Below are positions 42,867-53,619 of a stretch of DNA of 64,000 nt, piece after piece. A program made the position numbers and the translations under genes. Position 1 is the stretch's first letter; each line of letters starts with the position of its first letter. The stretch comes from Aggregatibacter actinomycetemcomitans (lineage in GTDB: Bacteria > Pseudomonadota > Gammaproteobacteria > Enterobacterales > Pasteurellaceae): assembly GCF_003130205.1 (NCBI RefSeq), contig NZ_NRDF01000003.1:62001-126000 (forward strand), given 5' to 3'. The notes under the pieces are model-generated. The model ran no database searches. It was not told where the DNA came from and worked only from the letters and a program-made list of their open reading frames with translations.

Positions 42867-44636
42867 TCAATACCCCACCGTTTTCCCTTCCGGATTGCGT
42901 GGGTCGGAGTAGCCGTAGAAGCCGTCTTCGCGGGCTTGGATGATTTGAACGCGTCCCATCGGGGCTTTTTCTTTGATGGTGTAGCCTTGGGCTTTCAGGA
43001 TCGCTAAGGTATCCGGGCTTAGGCCTTCTTCCACGCGCAATTCGTCGGGCAGCCATTGATGGTGGACGCGCGGGGTGACGATGGCTTCTGCCGGGTTCAT
43101 TTTGTGATCAACGGTGTTGACGATACTTTGCAGCACGGTGGTGATAATGCGTGCGCCGCCCGGGCTGCCGGTGACTAACCAAGGTTTGTTGTCTTTCATG
43201 ACCAGGGTTGGCGTCATGGAAGAAAGCGGGCGTTTTTGCGGGGCGATGGCGTTGGCTTCGCCGCCGATTAAGCCGAAGCCGTTCGGTACGCCCGGTTTGG
43301 CGGAGAAGTCATCCATTTCGTCGTTTAACAAAATGCCGGTGCCTTCTGCCACAATGCCGCTGCCGAAATTGAAGTTCAGCGTATAAGTCACCGCCACCGC
43401 ATTGCCGTTTTTATCCATGACGGAGAAGTGGGTGGTTTGGTCGCTTTCATAAGGCTGCGGTTGCCCCGGTTTGATTTCCGCCGCCGATTTTACCGCCGCT
43501 TCACTAATGCCTTGCGCCAATTGGTCAGCATATTTTTTAGAAGTTAAACCTTTCATCGGAATTTTTACGAAATCCGGATCGCCTAAATATTTGGAGCGGT
43601 CGGCATAAGCAAGTTTCATGGCTTCCGCCAAATAATGAATGGATTTTGCGCTGTTCACGCCATAATCGGCGAGAGGGTAGCGTTCCAGAATATTCAGAAT
43701 CTGTACCAAATGAATCCCGCCGGAGCTTGGTGGCGGCATGGTGACCACTTTGAAACCGCGATATTCGCTTTCAACAGGTTTGCGTTCAATGGCTTTATAG
43801 CCTTTGAGATCCTCCATGGTAATTAAACCCTGGTGTTTTTCCATTTCGGCAACGATTTTTTTCGCAATGTCGCCTTCATAAAAGGCTTTGGCGCCTTGTT
43901 TGGCGATAAGTTTTAAGGAATCCGCCAGATCTTTTTGCACCAGCAGATCACCTTCTTTTAAGGGTTCTCCATCTTTAAAGAAAATGGCTTTGGATGATGC
44001 CCATTTACCCAAATTGTCTTTTTCTTCTTTCAGCGTTTTGGCGAGCATCGGACCGACGGTAAAGCCTTTTTCCGCTAATTGAATGGCGGGCTCAATGACT
44101 TGGGCGAGAGACAGGGTGCCCCATTTTTTCAGGGCGTATTCCATGCCCGCAATAGTGCCCGGCACGCCGACGGCGAAGTGGGTGTAAAGAGAACGTCCGT
44201 CAATGACATTGCCGTCTTTGTCTAAATACATATCACGATGGGCTTTCAGCGGGGCGGTTTCGCGGAAATCCACGGAGAAGTTTTCACCGCTTTTGGCATC
44301 ATGTAGCACCATAAAACCGCCACCGCCGATGTTACCGGCGTTCGGTAATACCACGGCGAGCGCAAACCCAACGGCGACTGCGGCGTCCACCGCATTACCG
44401 CCTTGGCGTAAAATTGCCGCGCCCACTTCACTGGCTAAGCCTTGCTCACTGGCGACCATGCCATGCTTGGCGTAAACAGGATGAAATATGTCGTTAGCGC
44501 TGTCATAACGGGCTGCCGCCAGTTCCGTCGCGGTCATGGCAGGGGCTTGCTGATTCGCTATAGCCGGGCTGCCTACGGCGAGGGCAATGGAAAGGGCTAA
44601 GCTACTGAGTAAGCATTTTGTTGTGAATTTCTTCAT
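42867..44636 (-). CDS. ggt: Gamma-glutamyltransferase
   Basis: This periplasmic enzyme of glutathione and gamma-glutamyl metabolism is made as one chain that cleaves itself. The 589-residue protein has a signal peptide (ALSIALAVGSPAIA), the large subunit ending before the catalytic threonine in QTTHFSVMDKNGNAVA, and the small-subunit signature PLSSMTPT. A consensus CRP site lies about 100 bases upstream. Confidence 0.94.
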   Translation of the reverse strand: MKKFTTKCLLSSLALSIALAVGSPAIANQQAPAMTATELAAARYDSANDIFHPVYAKHGMVASEQGLASEVGAAILRQGGNAVDAAVAVGFALAVVLPNAGNIGGGGFMVLHDAKSGENFSVDFRETAPLKAHRDMYLDKDGNVIDGRSLYTHFAVGVPGTIAGMEYALKKWGTLSLAQVIEPAIQLAEKGFTVGPMLAKTLKEEKDNLGKWASSKAIFFKDGEPLKEGDLLVQKDLADSLKLIAKQGAKAFYEGDIAKKIVAEMEKHQGLITMEDLKGYKAIERKPVESEYRGFKVVTMPPPSSGGIHLVQILNILERYPLADYGVNSAKSIHYLAEAMKLAYADRSKYLGDPDFVKIPMKGLTSKKYADQLAQGISEAAVKSAAEIKPGQPQPYESDQTTHFSVMDKNGNAVAVTYTLNFNFGSGIVAEGTGILLNDEMDDFSAKPGVPNGFGLIGGEANAIAPQKRPLSSMTPTLVMKDNKPWLVTGSPGGARIITTVLQSIVNTVDHKMNPAEAIVTPRVHHQWLPDELRVEEGLSPDTLAILKAQGYTIKEKAPMGRVQIIQAREDGFYGYSDPRNPEGKTVGY

Positions 44637-44728
44637 ATTTTCTCCTGTTGTGTGTGAAATAACCGCTTTGAGATTAACCTAATTTTGATGATTAAAACAA
44701 CAAGAGATCACAAAATGAAGGGTAAATT

Positions 44729-44744
44729 TGTGATTTAGATCACA
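44729..44744 (-). promoter_or_regulatory. CRP-binding site upstream of ggt
   Basis: TGTGATTTAGATCACA is a perfect TGTGA-N6-TCACA, with AT-rich flanks. Its centre lies about 100 bases before the ggt ATG, consistent with activation by cAMP-CRP. Confidence 0.75.
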
Positions 44745-44869
44745 TATTTTGATACTTTTTCTAATGTTTGAGATAAATAAATTTTATGAATAATGAATGA
44801 CAGAAAAGCGCGCAGTCGTTCGTGTATATAAAAACACACAAAAAAACGACCGCACTTTTGAGAAGAGAT

Positions 44870-45115
44870 TTATTCGATGCGGGCGATTTTGCTTGTGGTT
44901 TTCAGGCGCCAGAGCTGGTAAATATGTACGACGACTAAAAACGCGTTCAATAACGCCACAGGGTAGGTTTGGGTGATAAGCGCGTAAACGACGAATAACG
45001 CCGCGCCGATACCGTTTACAATACGAAGCGGTACGATAGACTTAAACAAAAAGGAGGCGGCGACAATTAAGGTTGCTACATAGCCCAGAATTTCAACGGA
45101 ATCAATTTCAAGCAT
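44870..45115 (-). CDS. Small membrane protein, YgjV/CBU_0592-like
   Basis: The 81-residue product has three hydrophobic helices (about residues 8-23, 30-47 and 51-68) and resembles the small YgjV-like inner-membrane proteins, with the segment RIVNGIGAALFVVYALIT. Function is unknown. It is a single gene, with TTTGGAGTAACC upstream. Confidence 0.7.
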   Translation of the reverse strand: MLEIDSVEILGYVATLIVAASFLFKSIVPLRIVNGIGAALFVVYALITQTYPVALLNAFLVVVHIYQLWRLKTTSKIARIE

Positions 45116-45237
45116 AGGTTACTCCAAATCAGGTAATAAGAAAGGGCGCTATGATATTGCAAATGGCAGGCGATTGCAAAATATATGCATAGGAGGGTGT
45201 GTCTTGGTTAATTTTCCCTCAAGTTCCGAAAGATAAA

Positions 45238-45254
45238 CAGCCCCAATGGGGCTG
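45238..45254 (-). terminator. Likely argG terminator
   Basis: The stem CAGCCCC/GGGGCTG is perfect and lies about 55 bases past the argG stop. The following T run is weak. Confidence 0.45.
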
Positions 45255-45308
45255 AATTATGTTCAATAACTGAAGGCAATTTTGTTGTTACCTTGGCGAA
45301 AAAACGAT

Positions 45309-46667
<1,359 letters not shown>

Positions 46668-46734
46668 TTATTTTGGTTAAACGGGTTTTAATTAAAAGTG
46701 CAATTGAAAAATAACTTAAAAACCGACCGCACTT

Positions 46735-47562
46735 TTATTCCTCCGCAAACATCAGATTCGGATCGGGATATTGATAAACGAAATTCAGTTCACGACAAAT
46801 TTTGCCCGCCACAATAACGCGCTGCGGATCTTCCGGCGTGCTGATAAAGTGCGGTGGATTTAAACGGTGTTTTTCCGCAGCCAAGCGGTAATAGGCTGCG
46901 CGGGGCGGGTGCACGGGTGCCGCCAAATGATACAGGCGATAGCCGCCGGGCGTTTCCAGCAATAGTTGAATAGCGCGGGCGCAGTCATCCAAATACACTA
47001 AATTCACCGGCGAACCACCGCATTTGAGATCCTGTTTGTCGGCGAGGGAAAAAATCGGGTGGCGATCTTGCCCCACGAGACCGGCAAAACGAATAACATC
47101 GCAATCGATATTTTGTAACTGCGCCAGGTTATTTTCGATTTCCACCAAGGCACGCCCGACATCGGTTTCGGGTTGCGGTTGGATGGATTCGTCAAAATGC
47201 GCGGAAATCTCAGGGAAAACGGAGGTGGAACTAATAAAAATAATATGATGAACCCCGTGCAACAAGGCTTCATTCACCAGATTCTGCACGCCGACCACAT
47301 AATGTTTAAGATCGAAAAAATATTGGCTCGGAGGAATATTGATAATCAGCGCATCAACGGATAACAGCGCGCTTAAATCGTCGGGATCGGCGTTAATATC
47401 GGGGGTGAGTTCCAAGTGGTAAGTTTCCAATCGCAGCAAACGCATTTGTTCCACACCGTCGTGGGTGCGTTTCGTGCCTTTCACTTCCCAACCCAGATTC
47501 TTTAAATGGCGCGCCAACGGCAACCCTAACCAACCCAAGCCGACAATCGCAACCGACCTCAT
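46735..47562 (-). CDS. NAD(P)-binding SDR/epimerase-like protein (YeeZ family)
   Basis: The 275-residue protein opens with the dinucleotide motif VAIVGLGWLGLPLARHL and has FISSTSVFPE in place of a standard SDR serine motif. The rest resembles YeeZ-type oxidoreductases. The substrate is unknown. It lies between argG and the purC relic and has an uptake sequence near each end. Confidence 0.85.
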   Translation of the reverse strand: MRSVAIVGLGWLGLPLARHLKNLGWEVKGTKRTHDGVEQMRLLRLETYHLELTPDINADPDDLSALLSVDALIINIPPSQYFFDLKHYVVGVQNLVNEALLHGVHHIIFISSTSVFPEISAHFDESIQPQPETDVGRALVEIENNLAQLQNIDCDVIRFAGLVGQDRHPIFSLADKQDLKCGGSPVNLVYLDDCARAIQLLLETPGGYRLYHLAAPVHPPRAAYYRLAAEKHRLNPPHFISTPEDPQRVIVAGKICRELNFVYQYPDPNLMFAEE

Positions 47563-47624
47563 ATAACTCCTATTCGTGATAAAAAATCCCCGCTATTCTA
47601 ATCCATAGAAGGGGGGCTTTAAAG

Positions 47625-47720
47625 CTATTTCGTTAATAAATCCAATGCTTCTTGATATTTCTGCAATTACCTTGGCGCCACTTTGCCGGAATAGATTTTT
47701 TTAAGACTGAGTTGTGTCAT
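47625..47720 (-). pseudogene. purC: Deletion relic of purC
   Basis: A 32-codon stretch reads MTQLSLKKIYSGKVAPR, stop, then LQKYQEALDLLTK, stop. The first half is the N terminus of SAICAR synthetase (QKIYSGKVRDLYE in Haemophilus-type PurC) and the second half its C terminus (KYQEALDLLTK). About 260 codons between them are gone. A PurR box remains upstream. The join is near GKV, present in both regions. Confidence 0.75.
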
Positions 47721-47774
47721 TTCATTACCTTTTATCCGGGCAAAAATCGTGGCGCGTATTGTACCGTAATTTTC

Positions 47775-47790
47775 ACGCAAACGTTTGCAT
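47775..47790 (-). promoter_or_regulatory. PurR operator left upstream of the purC relic
   Basis: ACGCAAACGTTTGCAT contains the full palindromic PurR core (GCAAACGTTTGC). It stands 55 bases upstream of the purC start and 137 bases before the divergent prfC. It now has no purine gene to control. Confidence 0.75.
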
Positions 47791-47926
47791 TTTTTGCGGT
47801 GATTGTTAGCATTATTTTCCAGTCTTGAAAAGATAGGCTAAAAAGCATATAGTTGCGCGATTAAATTCTCAGCCGTCGTAAGACGGTTTTCTCGATTATT
47901 CATAGGACAAAATAGACAAACAGCAG

Positions 47927-49510
47927 ATGACACATCCTCAAGAACAAGTGAGCAAACGCCGCACGTTTGCGATTATTTCCCACCCCGATGCGGGTAAAAC
48001 CACCATCACCGAAAAAGTGTTGCTTTACGGCAACGCCATTCAAAAAGCCGGTTCGGTGAAAGGCAAAGGCTCGGCGCAACACGCCAAATCCGACTGGATG
48101 GAAATGGAAAAACAACGTGGGATTTCCATCACCACCTCCGTCATGCAATTTCCGTACAACGACTGTTTAGTCAACCTGCTGGACACCCCGGGGCACGAGG
48201 ATTTCTCCGAAGATACTTACCGCACGCTGACCGCCGTGGATAGCTGTTTGATGGTGATTGACTCGGCAAAAGGGGTGGAGGAGCGCACCATTAAATTAAT
48301 GGAAGTGACCCGTTTGCGCGATACGCCGATTATTACCTTTATGAACAAGCTCGACCGTGATATTCGTGACCCGATGGAATTATTGGACGAAGTGGAAAAC
48401 GTGCTGAAAATCCACTGTGCGCCCATTACCTGGCCTATCGGCTGCGGCAAACTGTTCAAAGGCGTGTATCACTTATATAAAGACGAAACCTATCTTTATC
48501 AAACGGGGCAAGGTCACATCATTCAAGAAGTGCGTATTATCAAAGGATTGGATAATCCCGAATTGGATAACGCCGTGGGCGATGATTTGGCGCAGCAATT
48601 ACGTGATGAGCTGGAATTGGTAAAAGGTGCCAGCAATGAATTCGACTTGGAATTATTCCTGAGCGGCGAACTCACGCCGGTGTTTTTCGGGACGGCATTG
48701 GGGAATTTCGGCGTAGATCATTTCCTCGACGGTTTAACGGAATGGGCGCCGGCGCCGCAAGCCCGTCAGGCAGACACGCGTAAGATTTCCGCCGACGAAG
48801 AAAAATTCAGCGGCTTCGTGTTTAAAATTCAAGCTAATATGGATCCGAAACACCGCGACCGCGTGGCGTTCCTGCGTGTGGTGTCCGGTAAATACGAAAA
48901 AGGCATGAAACTCAAACATGTGCGCATCGGCAAAGACGTGGTGATTTCCGACGCCTTAACCTTTATGGCGGGCGACCGCGCCCATGCGGAAGAAGCCTAC
49001 GCCGGCGATATTATCGGTTTGCACAATCACGGTACCATTCAAATCGGCGACACTTTCACCCAAGGCGAAGATTTGAAATTCACCGGCATTCCGAATTTCG
49101 CACCAGAATTGTTCCGTCGTATCCGTTTGAAAGATCCGCTCAAGCAAAAGCAATTGCTAAAAGGCTTGGTACAGCTTTCCGAAGAGGGCGCGGTACAGGT
49201 TTTCCGTCCGTTGCTGAATAACGATTTAATCGTCGGCGCCGTAGGTGTTTTGCAGTTTGACGTGGTAGTTTCCCGTTTGAAATCCGAATACAACGTGGAA
49301 GCCATTTACGAAACCGTTAATGTGGCAACCGCCCGTTGGGTCGAATGTGCTGATGCGAAAAAATTTGAAGAATTTAAACGCAAAAACGAGCAAAACCTCG
49401 CATTAGACGGCGGCGATAATCTTACTTACATCGCCCCGACCATGGTTAATCTGAATCTTGCGCAGGAACGTTATCCTGACGTCACCTTCTTCAAAACCCG
49501 CGAGCATTAA
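47927..49510 (+). CDS. prfC: Peptide chain release factor 3
   Basis: RF3 is a GTPase that recycles RF1/RF2 from the ribosome. The 527-residue protein has G1 [13 protein letters not shown]3 [12 protein letters not shown] and G4 NKLDRD, then the beta-barrel domains and C-terminal region. The conserved order is complete. Confidence 0.96.
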   Translation: MTHPQEQVSKRRTFAIISHPDAGKTTITEKVLLYGNAIQKAGSVKGKGSAQHAKSDWMEMEKQRGISITTSVMQFPYNDCLVNLLDTPGHEDFSEDTYRTLTAVDSCLMVIDSAKGVEERTIKLMEVTRLRDTPIITFMNKLDRDIRDPMELLDEVENVLKIHCAPITWPIGCGKLFKGVYHLYKDETYLYQTGQGHIIQEVRIIKGLDNPELDNAVGDDLAQQLRDELELVKGASNEFDLELFLSGELTPVFFGTALGNFGVDHFLDGLTEWAPAPQARQADTRKISADEEKFSGFVFKIQANMDPKHRDRVAFLRVVSGKYEKGMKLKHVRIGKDVVISDALTFMAGDRAHAEEAYAGDIIGLHNHGTIQIGDTFTQGEDLKFTGIPNFAPELFRRIRLKDPLKQKQLLKGLVQLSEEGAVQVFRPLLNNDLIVGAVGVLQFDVVVSRLKSEYNVEAIYETVNVATARWVECADAKKFEEFKRKNEQNLALDGGDNLTYIAPTMVNLNLAQERYPDVTFFKTREH

Positions 49511-49534
49511 TACCGCAAAACGTTAAAAAATAAG

Positions 49535-49567
49535 ACCGCACTTTGGTTTTCTCGATCAAAGTGCGGT
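49535..49567 (+). terminator. Inverted uptake-sequence terminator after prfC
   Basis: ACCGCACTTTG pairs with CAAAGTGCGGT and is followed by TGTTTTTTT. It lies between prfC and the convergent higBA. Confidence 0.8.
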
Positions 49568-49585
49568 TGTTTTTTTGGGGAGTTT

Positions 49586-49885
49586 TTAAGCATGTATATA
49601 TTGCTGAATATGATTTAAATCTTCGGCAATAGCTTGTCTCACTTGCTCTGTGTCATAATGATTTTGTAAATTCAGCCAACTTTGCGCATCCGTGCCAAAA
49701 AATGTTGCCAGTCTTAGTGCAGTATCTGGCGTAATTGCCCGTTTACCTTTTACTATCTCGTTAATTCGTCTTGGATGCACTCCAATTGCTTTCGCTAAGG
49801 CATATTGAGTGATTCCTAATGGTTTTAGCCATTCTTCCAGCAGGATTTCACCGGGATGGCTTAGGAGAATTTCTCTTTTATTCAT
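49586..49885 (-). CDS. higA: HigA-family antitoxin
   Basis: The 99-residue protein is a helix-turn-helix antitoxin of the HigA/VapI family: HPGEILLEEWLKPLGITQYA, then LAKAIGVHPRRINEIVKGKR as the HTH. It neutralises HigB and represses its own operon. Its gene lies 9 bases after higB, the inverted toxin-first order typical of higBA. Confidence 0.92.
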   Translation of the reverse strand: MNKREILLSHPGEILLEEWLKPLGITQYALAKAIGVHPRRINEIVKGKRAITPDTALRLATFFGTDAQSWLNLQNHYDTEQVRQAIAEDLNHIQQYIHA

Positions 49886-49894
49886 CGTTAATCC

Positions 49895-50173
49895 TTAGTG
49901 GTAATCCACAATTTCAACTTCAGCGGCGTGTCCATTCAACCAAACAAAACAAATACGCCATTGATCATTAATACGAATACTATATTGACCTTCTCGATTT
50001 CCTTTTAACTGTTCTAAATTATTGCCGAGGGGAATGCGTAAAAAAGCGAGATCGGTTGCCGCATTTAATTGTTGCAGCTTGCGCATTGCGACTTTTTCAA
50101 AAGGAATAAACCGAGGAATTCTTTTCCCGTTAAAGAAAGATTGGGTATTTTTACAAGCAAAATGAGAAATCAT
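49895..50173 (-). CDS. higB: HigB-type toxin (RelE/ParE superfamily)
   Basis: The 92-residue protein has the HigB pattern: PFEKVAMRKLQQLNAATDL, then LKGNREGQYSIRINDQWRICFVW, with the conserved arginines and tyrosine for ribosome-dependent mRNA cleavage. I chose the ATG (MISHFACK) because a GTG six codons upstream lies inside the operator region. Confidence 0.9.
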   Translation of the reverse strand: MISHFACKNTQSFFNGKRIPRFIPFEKVAMRKLQQLNAATDLAFLRIPLGNNLEQLKGNREGQYSIRINDQWRICFVWLNGHAAEVEIVDYH

Positions 50174-50181
50174 AAAAAATA

Positions 50182-50228
50182 ATAACGCCACACATTAATG
50201 TATGGCGTTATAATAATGTATAACGTTA
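50182..50228. promoter_or_regulatory. higBA operator with inverted repeats
   Basis: ATAACGCCA and TATGGCGTTAT form an inverted repeat just before higB. A second similar half, ATGTATAACGTTAT, follows. Position fits HigA autorepression. Confidence 0.6.
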
Positions 50229-50255
50229 TTAATAGCAACCGCACTTTATCTAAAT

Positions 50256-53189
50256 CTAATGAAACAGACGCGCCCAAGTCTCCCGCACAAACGTCCGTTC
50301 GGCGTGAAATTCCGAGGCGTCCACTACGGACGGCAAACCGAGTAGATTCAGGTGGTGAATGCGGTTGCGCAGATCCACATAACATCGTTTCAGACGTTCG
50401 CCGTCCGTTTCGGAAATTACGCCGTGTTCCGCCATGATGTCGAAAATTCGCACATTGTCAGACCAGCGGGTGAGCGCCGGTTGTTGTGGCGAATGCGCCA
50501 GCACTAGATATTGCGCGATGAATTCAATGTCCGTGATGCCGCCCGGGTCGGTTTTGATGTTAAATTGATTTTCCGATTGTTGTGCTAAATGTTGATACAT
50601 TTTCTCGCGCATTTCACATACGTCCTGTTTGAGTTTTGCCGGATCCCGTGGTGCGGCAAGCACGTTGCGGCGAATGGCGTCAAATTCTTCCCATAGTTTC
50701 GGTTCACCGAAAACCGCACGGCTACGCACCAAGGCTTGTTTTTCCCATGTCCAGGCTTCGTTTAATTGGTAGTTTTCAAAGGCGGCGAAGGAGCAACCCA
50801 GTAAACCCGCATCGCCCGACGGACGCAAACGCATATCGACGTCATATAAAATCCCCGCGCTGGTGTTCATGCTGAAAATGCTGACGATTTTTTGTGCCAA
50901 GCGCAAATAAAACTGGTTGCTGTCGATGACTTTTTTACCGCCGACGGTTTGGCTGTTGGTAGCGGGATCGTATAAAAACACCAAATCCAAATCGGATTTA
51001 TAGCCCAATTCAATGCCACCCAATTTGCCATAACCTACCACTAGGAAATTTTTCTGCTCTTCCGCCAAATGTTCGGGTACGCCGAAGCGAACGGCAATTT
51101 GTTGCCATGCCAGATTGACCACCACGCCGATAATCGCTTCCGCCAAATAGGTGAGGTGATCGCTGACTTTCATTACCGGCAGCACACCGAGAATATCGGC
51201 GGCGGCAATGCGAAGCAGGGCGGCGTGCTTAAATTGACGCAAACCGTCGATAAATTGTTCTTCGTCGTCTTGCGGCAGACGTAATAGATATTGCTGCAAT
51301 TCGGAGGCATACTCGGTAAAGTGCGGTGGATTTCGCAGGGATTTTTGATCGAGCAATTCGTCCAGCAAAATCGGGTGGCGCGCCACTTGTTCCGCAATAA
51401 ATTTCGATTGGGCGCAAAGCTCAATGAGTTGCGTCAGTGCCTGCGGGTTTTCTGCCAGCAATTCCAAATAGGTGGTGCGGGTCAGGATTTTTTCGATGAT
51501 GGTCAGAATGCGCGGCAGCAAAATATGACAGTGGGGCGTATGCAAAACCTGTCGCAACACATGGGGCATCAAGCGATTGAGTACCGTCCGCCCGCGTACG
51601 CCGATAGCATAACGGGGCAGTTCGTTACGAAATTGCACCAGACGATCCAGCACCGCATCCTGTTCTGCCTCAGGCACGCCGTTTTGCTGCAAAATACCGA
51701 GCAATTCCTGTTCGTCAAAGTCCGTTTCGAGAAAATCTTCCCAATCGTTTTCTGAAATATTTTCCTCCTGCTCATTACCAATTAATGATTGGAAAACCGA
51801 CCGCACTTTACGTTGATGATCGTGCAACACGGTAAGAAAACCCGCCCAATCGTGAATCGGATAACGGATGCCGACGCTTTCCCGCTGTGCATTCCATTGA
51901 GTAAATGCCGCGCAGGCGAAAATTAAACGTTGGTGATCCAATTCGTTATCGGGCAGTTGTTGCGTTTGCTGATCTTTGATGGCTTGCAGCACGTTTTCCG
52001 CACGGCGCAAAAATAAATAGGCTTGGCGCAACTGCGTTTCCTGTTCAGCGGAAATTAAATGGAGTTTGCTCAGTTCCGGCAATAAATTCAGTAGTTCGTG
52101 CTGTTGCAACGCGACTTCGCGCCCACCGCGAATAAGCTGAAAAACCTGCACGATAAATTCCACTTCGCGAATTCCGCCGGCACCCAGCTTAATGTTATCG
52201 GTGAGATTGCGACGACGCACTTCCCGCTCGATCTTTTGTTTCATGTCACGTAATGCCTGAATCACGCTGAAATCAATATAGCGACGATACACAAACGGGC
52301 GCAGTAAATTTTGCAATACGGCGACATTCGGATCCGTTGCCTGCGCGCCTAAAATCCGCCCTTTGATCATGGCGTAACGTTCCCAGTCGCGCCCCTGATC
52401 CTGATAATATTGTTCCATGGCATTAAAACTGAGCGCCAACGCGCCGCTATCGCCGAAGGGACGCAGACGCATATCGGTACGATACACAAAGCCGTCGGCG
52501 GTGTATTGATCCAACGCGTTAATCAGACGTTGTCCAAAGCGGGTAAAGAATTTCGCATTATCCACGCTGCGGCGCGCACCCACTGTTTCCCCTTGGCTCG
52601 GGTAAGTAAAAATCAAATCGATGTCGGAGGAAAAATTCAGCTCAAAGCCCCCCAATTTACCCATGCCGAGAATGTATAGCTGTTGTACGTTGCCCTGCGC
52701 ATCCGTCGGCGTGCCCATCTCCTCACAGGCGCGCACATAAAGCCAATCGCGCGCCCCGATAATCAGGCTTTCCGCCAGTTGTGACAAACGGATGAAAATC
52801 TGTTCCACTGTGGCAAGATTCAGGCTTTGGCAAAAACTCAGCTTCACCATTTCACGAGTGCGAAATTGGCGTAACGCCCGATAAAATTCTTCTTCCGTTT
52901 GCACCTTTCGCAACACCGCATTCAGCCGTTCGGCATAATGATTGCAGTCATTAAAGTGCGGTGGATTTTGCCAGCATTTCGCCAAAAAGTGCGGTTGTTT
53001 TTGCCATACTTCCACCACAAAATCCGACATTGCTACCGCCACGGCAATTTGTCCGATATGGCTTGCTGGATCGTCTTTCTGCTGCCGGATTTGTGCAAAC
53101 AGCGCAGAATCAAACTGTTCGGGAAAAGACTGAATTAACACTTCGGCAAGTGAGTTAAGTTTATCGCTGAATGACGCAACAAAAGACAT
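50256..53189 (-). CDS. glnE: Bifunctional glutamine synthetase adenylyltransferase/deadenylase
   Basis: GlnE adds and removes AMP on glutamine synthetase. The 977-residue protein has two nucleotidyltransferase domains: [20 protein letters not shown] near residue 172 and [20 protein letters not shown] near residue 720. The two are separated by a regulatory linker. Length is normal for Pasteurellaceae. Four Hin uptake sequences lie in or near it. These are the last host-type ones before the CRISPR block. Confidence 0.95.
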   Translation of the reverse strand: MSFVASFSDKLNSLAEVLIQSFPEQFDSALFAQIRQQKDDPASHIGQIAVAVAMSDFVVEVWQKQPHFLAKCWQNPPHFNDCNHYAERLNAVLRKVQTEEEFYRALRQFRTREMVKLSFCQSLNLATVEQIFIRLSQLAESLIIGARDWLYVRACEEMGTPTDAQGNVQQLYILGMGKLGGFELNFSSDIDLIFTYPSQGETVGARRSVDNAKFFTRFGQRLINALDQYTADGFVYRTDMRLRPFGDSGALALSFNAMEQYYQDQGRDWERYAMIKGRILGAQATDPNVAVLQNLLRPFVYRRYIDFSVIQALRDMKQKIEREVRRRNLTDNIKLGAGGIREVEFIVQVFQLIRGGREVALQQHELLNLLPELSKLHLISAEQETQLRQAYLFLRRAENVLQAIKDQQTQQLPDNELDHQRLIFACAAFTQWNAQRESVGIRYPIHDWAGFLTVLHDHQRKVRSVFQSLIGNEQEENISENDWEDFLETDFDEQELLGILQQNGVPEAEQDAVLDRLVQFRNELPRYAIGVRGRTVLNRLMPHVLRQVLHTPHCHILLPRILTIIEKILTRTTYLELLAENPQALTQLIELCAQSKFIAEQVARHPILLDELLDQKSLRNPPHFTEYASELQQYLLRLPQDDEEQFIDGLRQFKHAALLRIAAADILGVLPVMKVSDHLTYLAEAIIGVVVNLAWQQIAVRFGVPEHLAEEQKNFLVVGYGKLGGIELGYKSDLDLVFLYDPATNSQTVGGKKVIDSNQFYLRLAQKIVSIFSMNTSAGILYDVDMRLRPSGDAGLLGCSFAAFENYQLNEAWTWEKQALVRSRAVFGEPKLWEEFDAIRRNVLAAPRDPAKLKQDVCEMREKMYQHLAQQSENQFNIKTDPGGITDIEFIAQYLVLAHSPQQPALTRWSDNVRIFDIMAEHGVISETDGERLKRCYVDLRNRIHHLNLLGLPSVVDASEFHAERTFVRETWARLFH

Positions 53190-53391
53190 GGTGAATCCTT
53201 ATGAAAAATCGTACTTCAACTTTAGCACGAAATGGCGAATTTTCAGAGTGGGGGAAAATGTGAAGGACGTCGCAAATTTGAATTTATGTGTTTGGCGGCA
53301 CTGAATGTTTTTTGCTATCCTCCTTCCATAATTAAAAAATGCTATTGCTAAAAAAGTTTATCCGATTGTTTTTGACCTAAAGGAAGCCGCG
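53190..53391 (+). promoter_or_regulatory. Upstream region of the cas locus
   Basis: The 202 bases between glnE and the cas3 relic contain AT-rich sequence and AAAGGAAG as the ribosome site for the relic. I see no strong promoter consensus. Confidence 0.35.
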
Positions 53392-53619
53392 ATGAGTAAA
53401 AATGCGATTGCGCATGTGCGCCAGTCCGATGGATTACAGCAGTTACTTATTGATCATTTATTCGAAACCTCTTCGATTTCCGGACAGCTTGCCTCAAAGC
53501 TAAATTTAAGTTTAGCCGCCGAACTCCTCGGTCTCCTTCACGACTTCGGTAAATATTCCCAATGCAATACTGGAAAAACAAAGCGATTGCTTTTCTATTG
53601 CGGAGATGCAAATGTCTGA
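53392..53619 (+). pseudogene. Truncated N-terminal relic of an older cas3
   Basis: The 75-codon reading frame starts AIAHVRQSDGLQQLLIDHL and runs to AAELLGLLHDFGKYSQ. This is the start of a Cas3 HD nuclease, including the His-Asp pair. Homology ends near 53560 and the rest is unrelated. The intact cas3 begins 7 bases before its stop. The relic differs in sequence from the intact cas3, so it is a separate, older gene. Confidence 0.75.
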
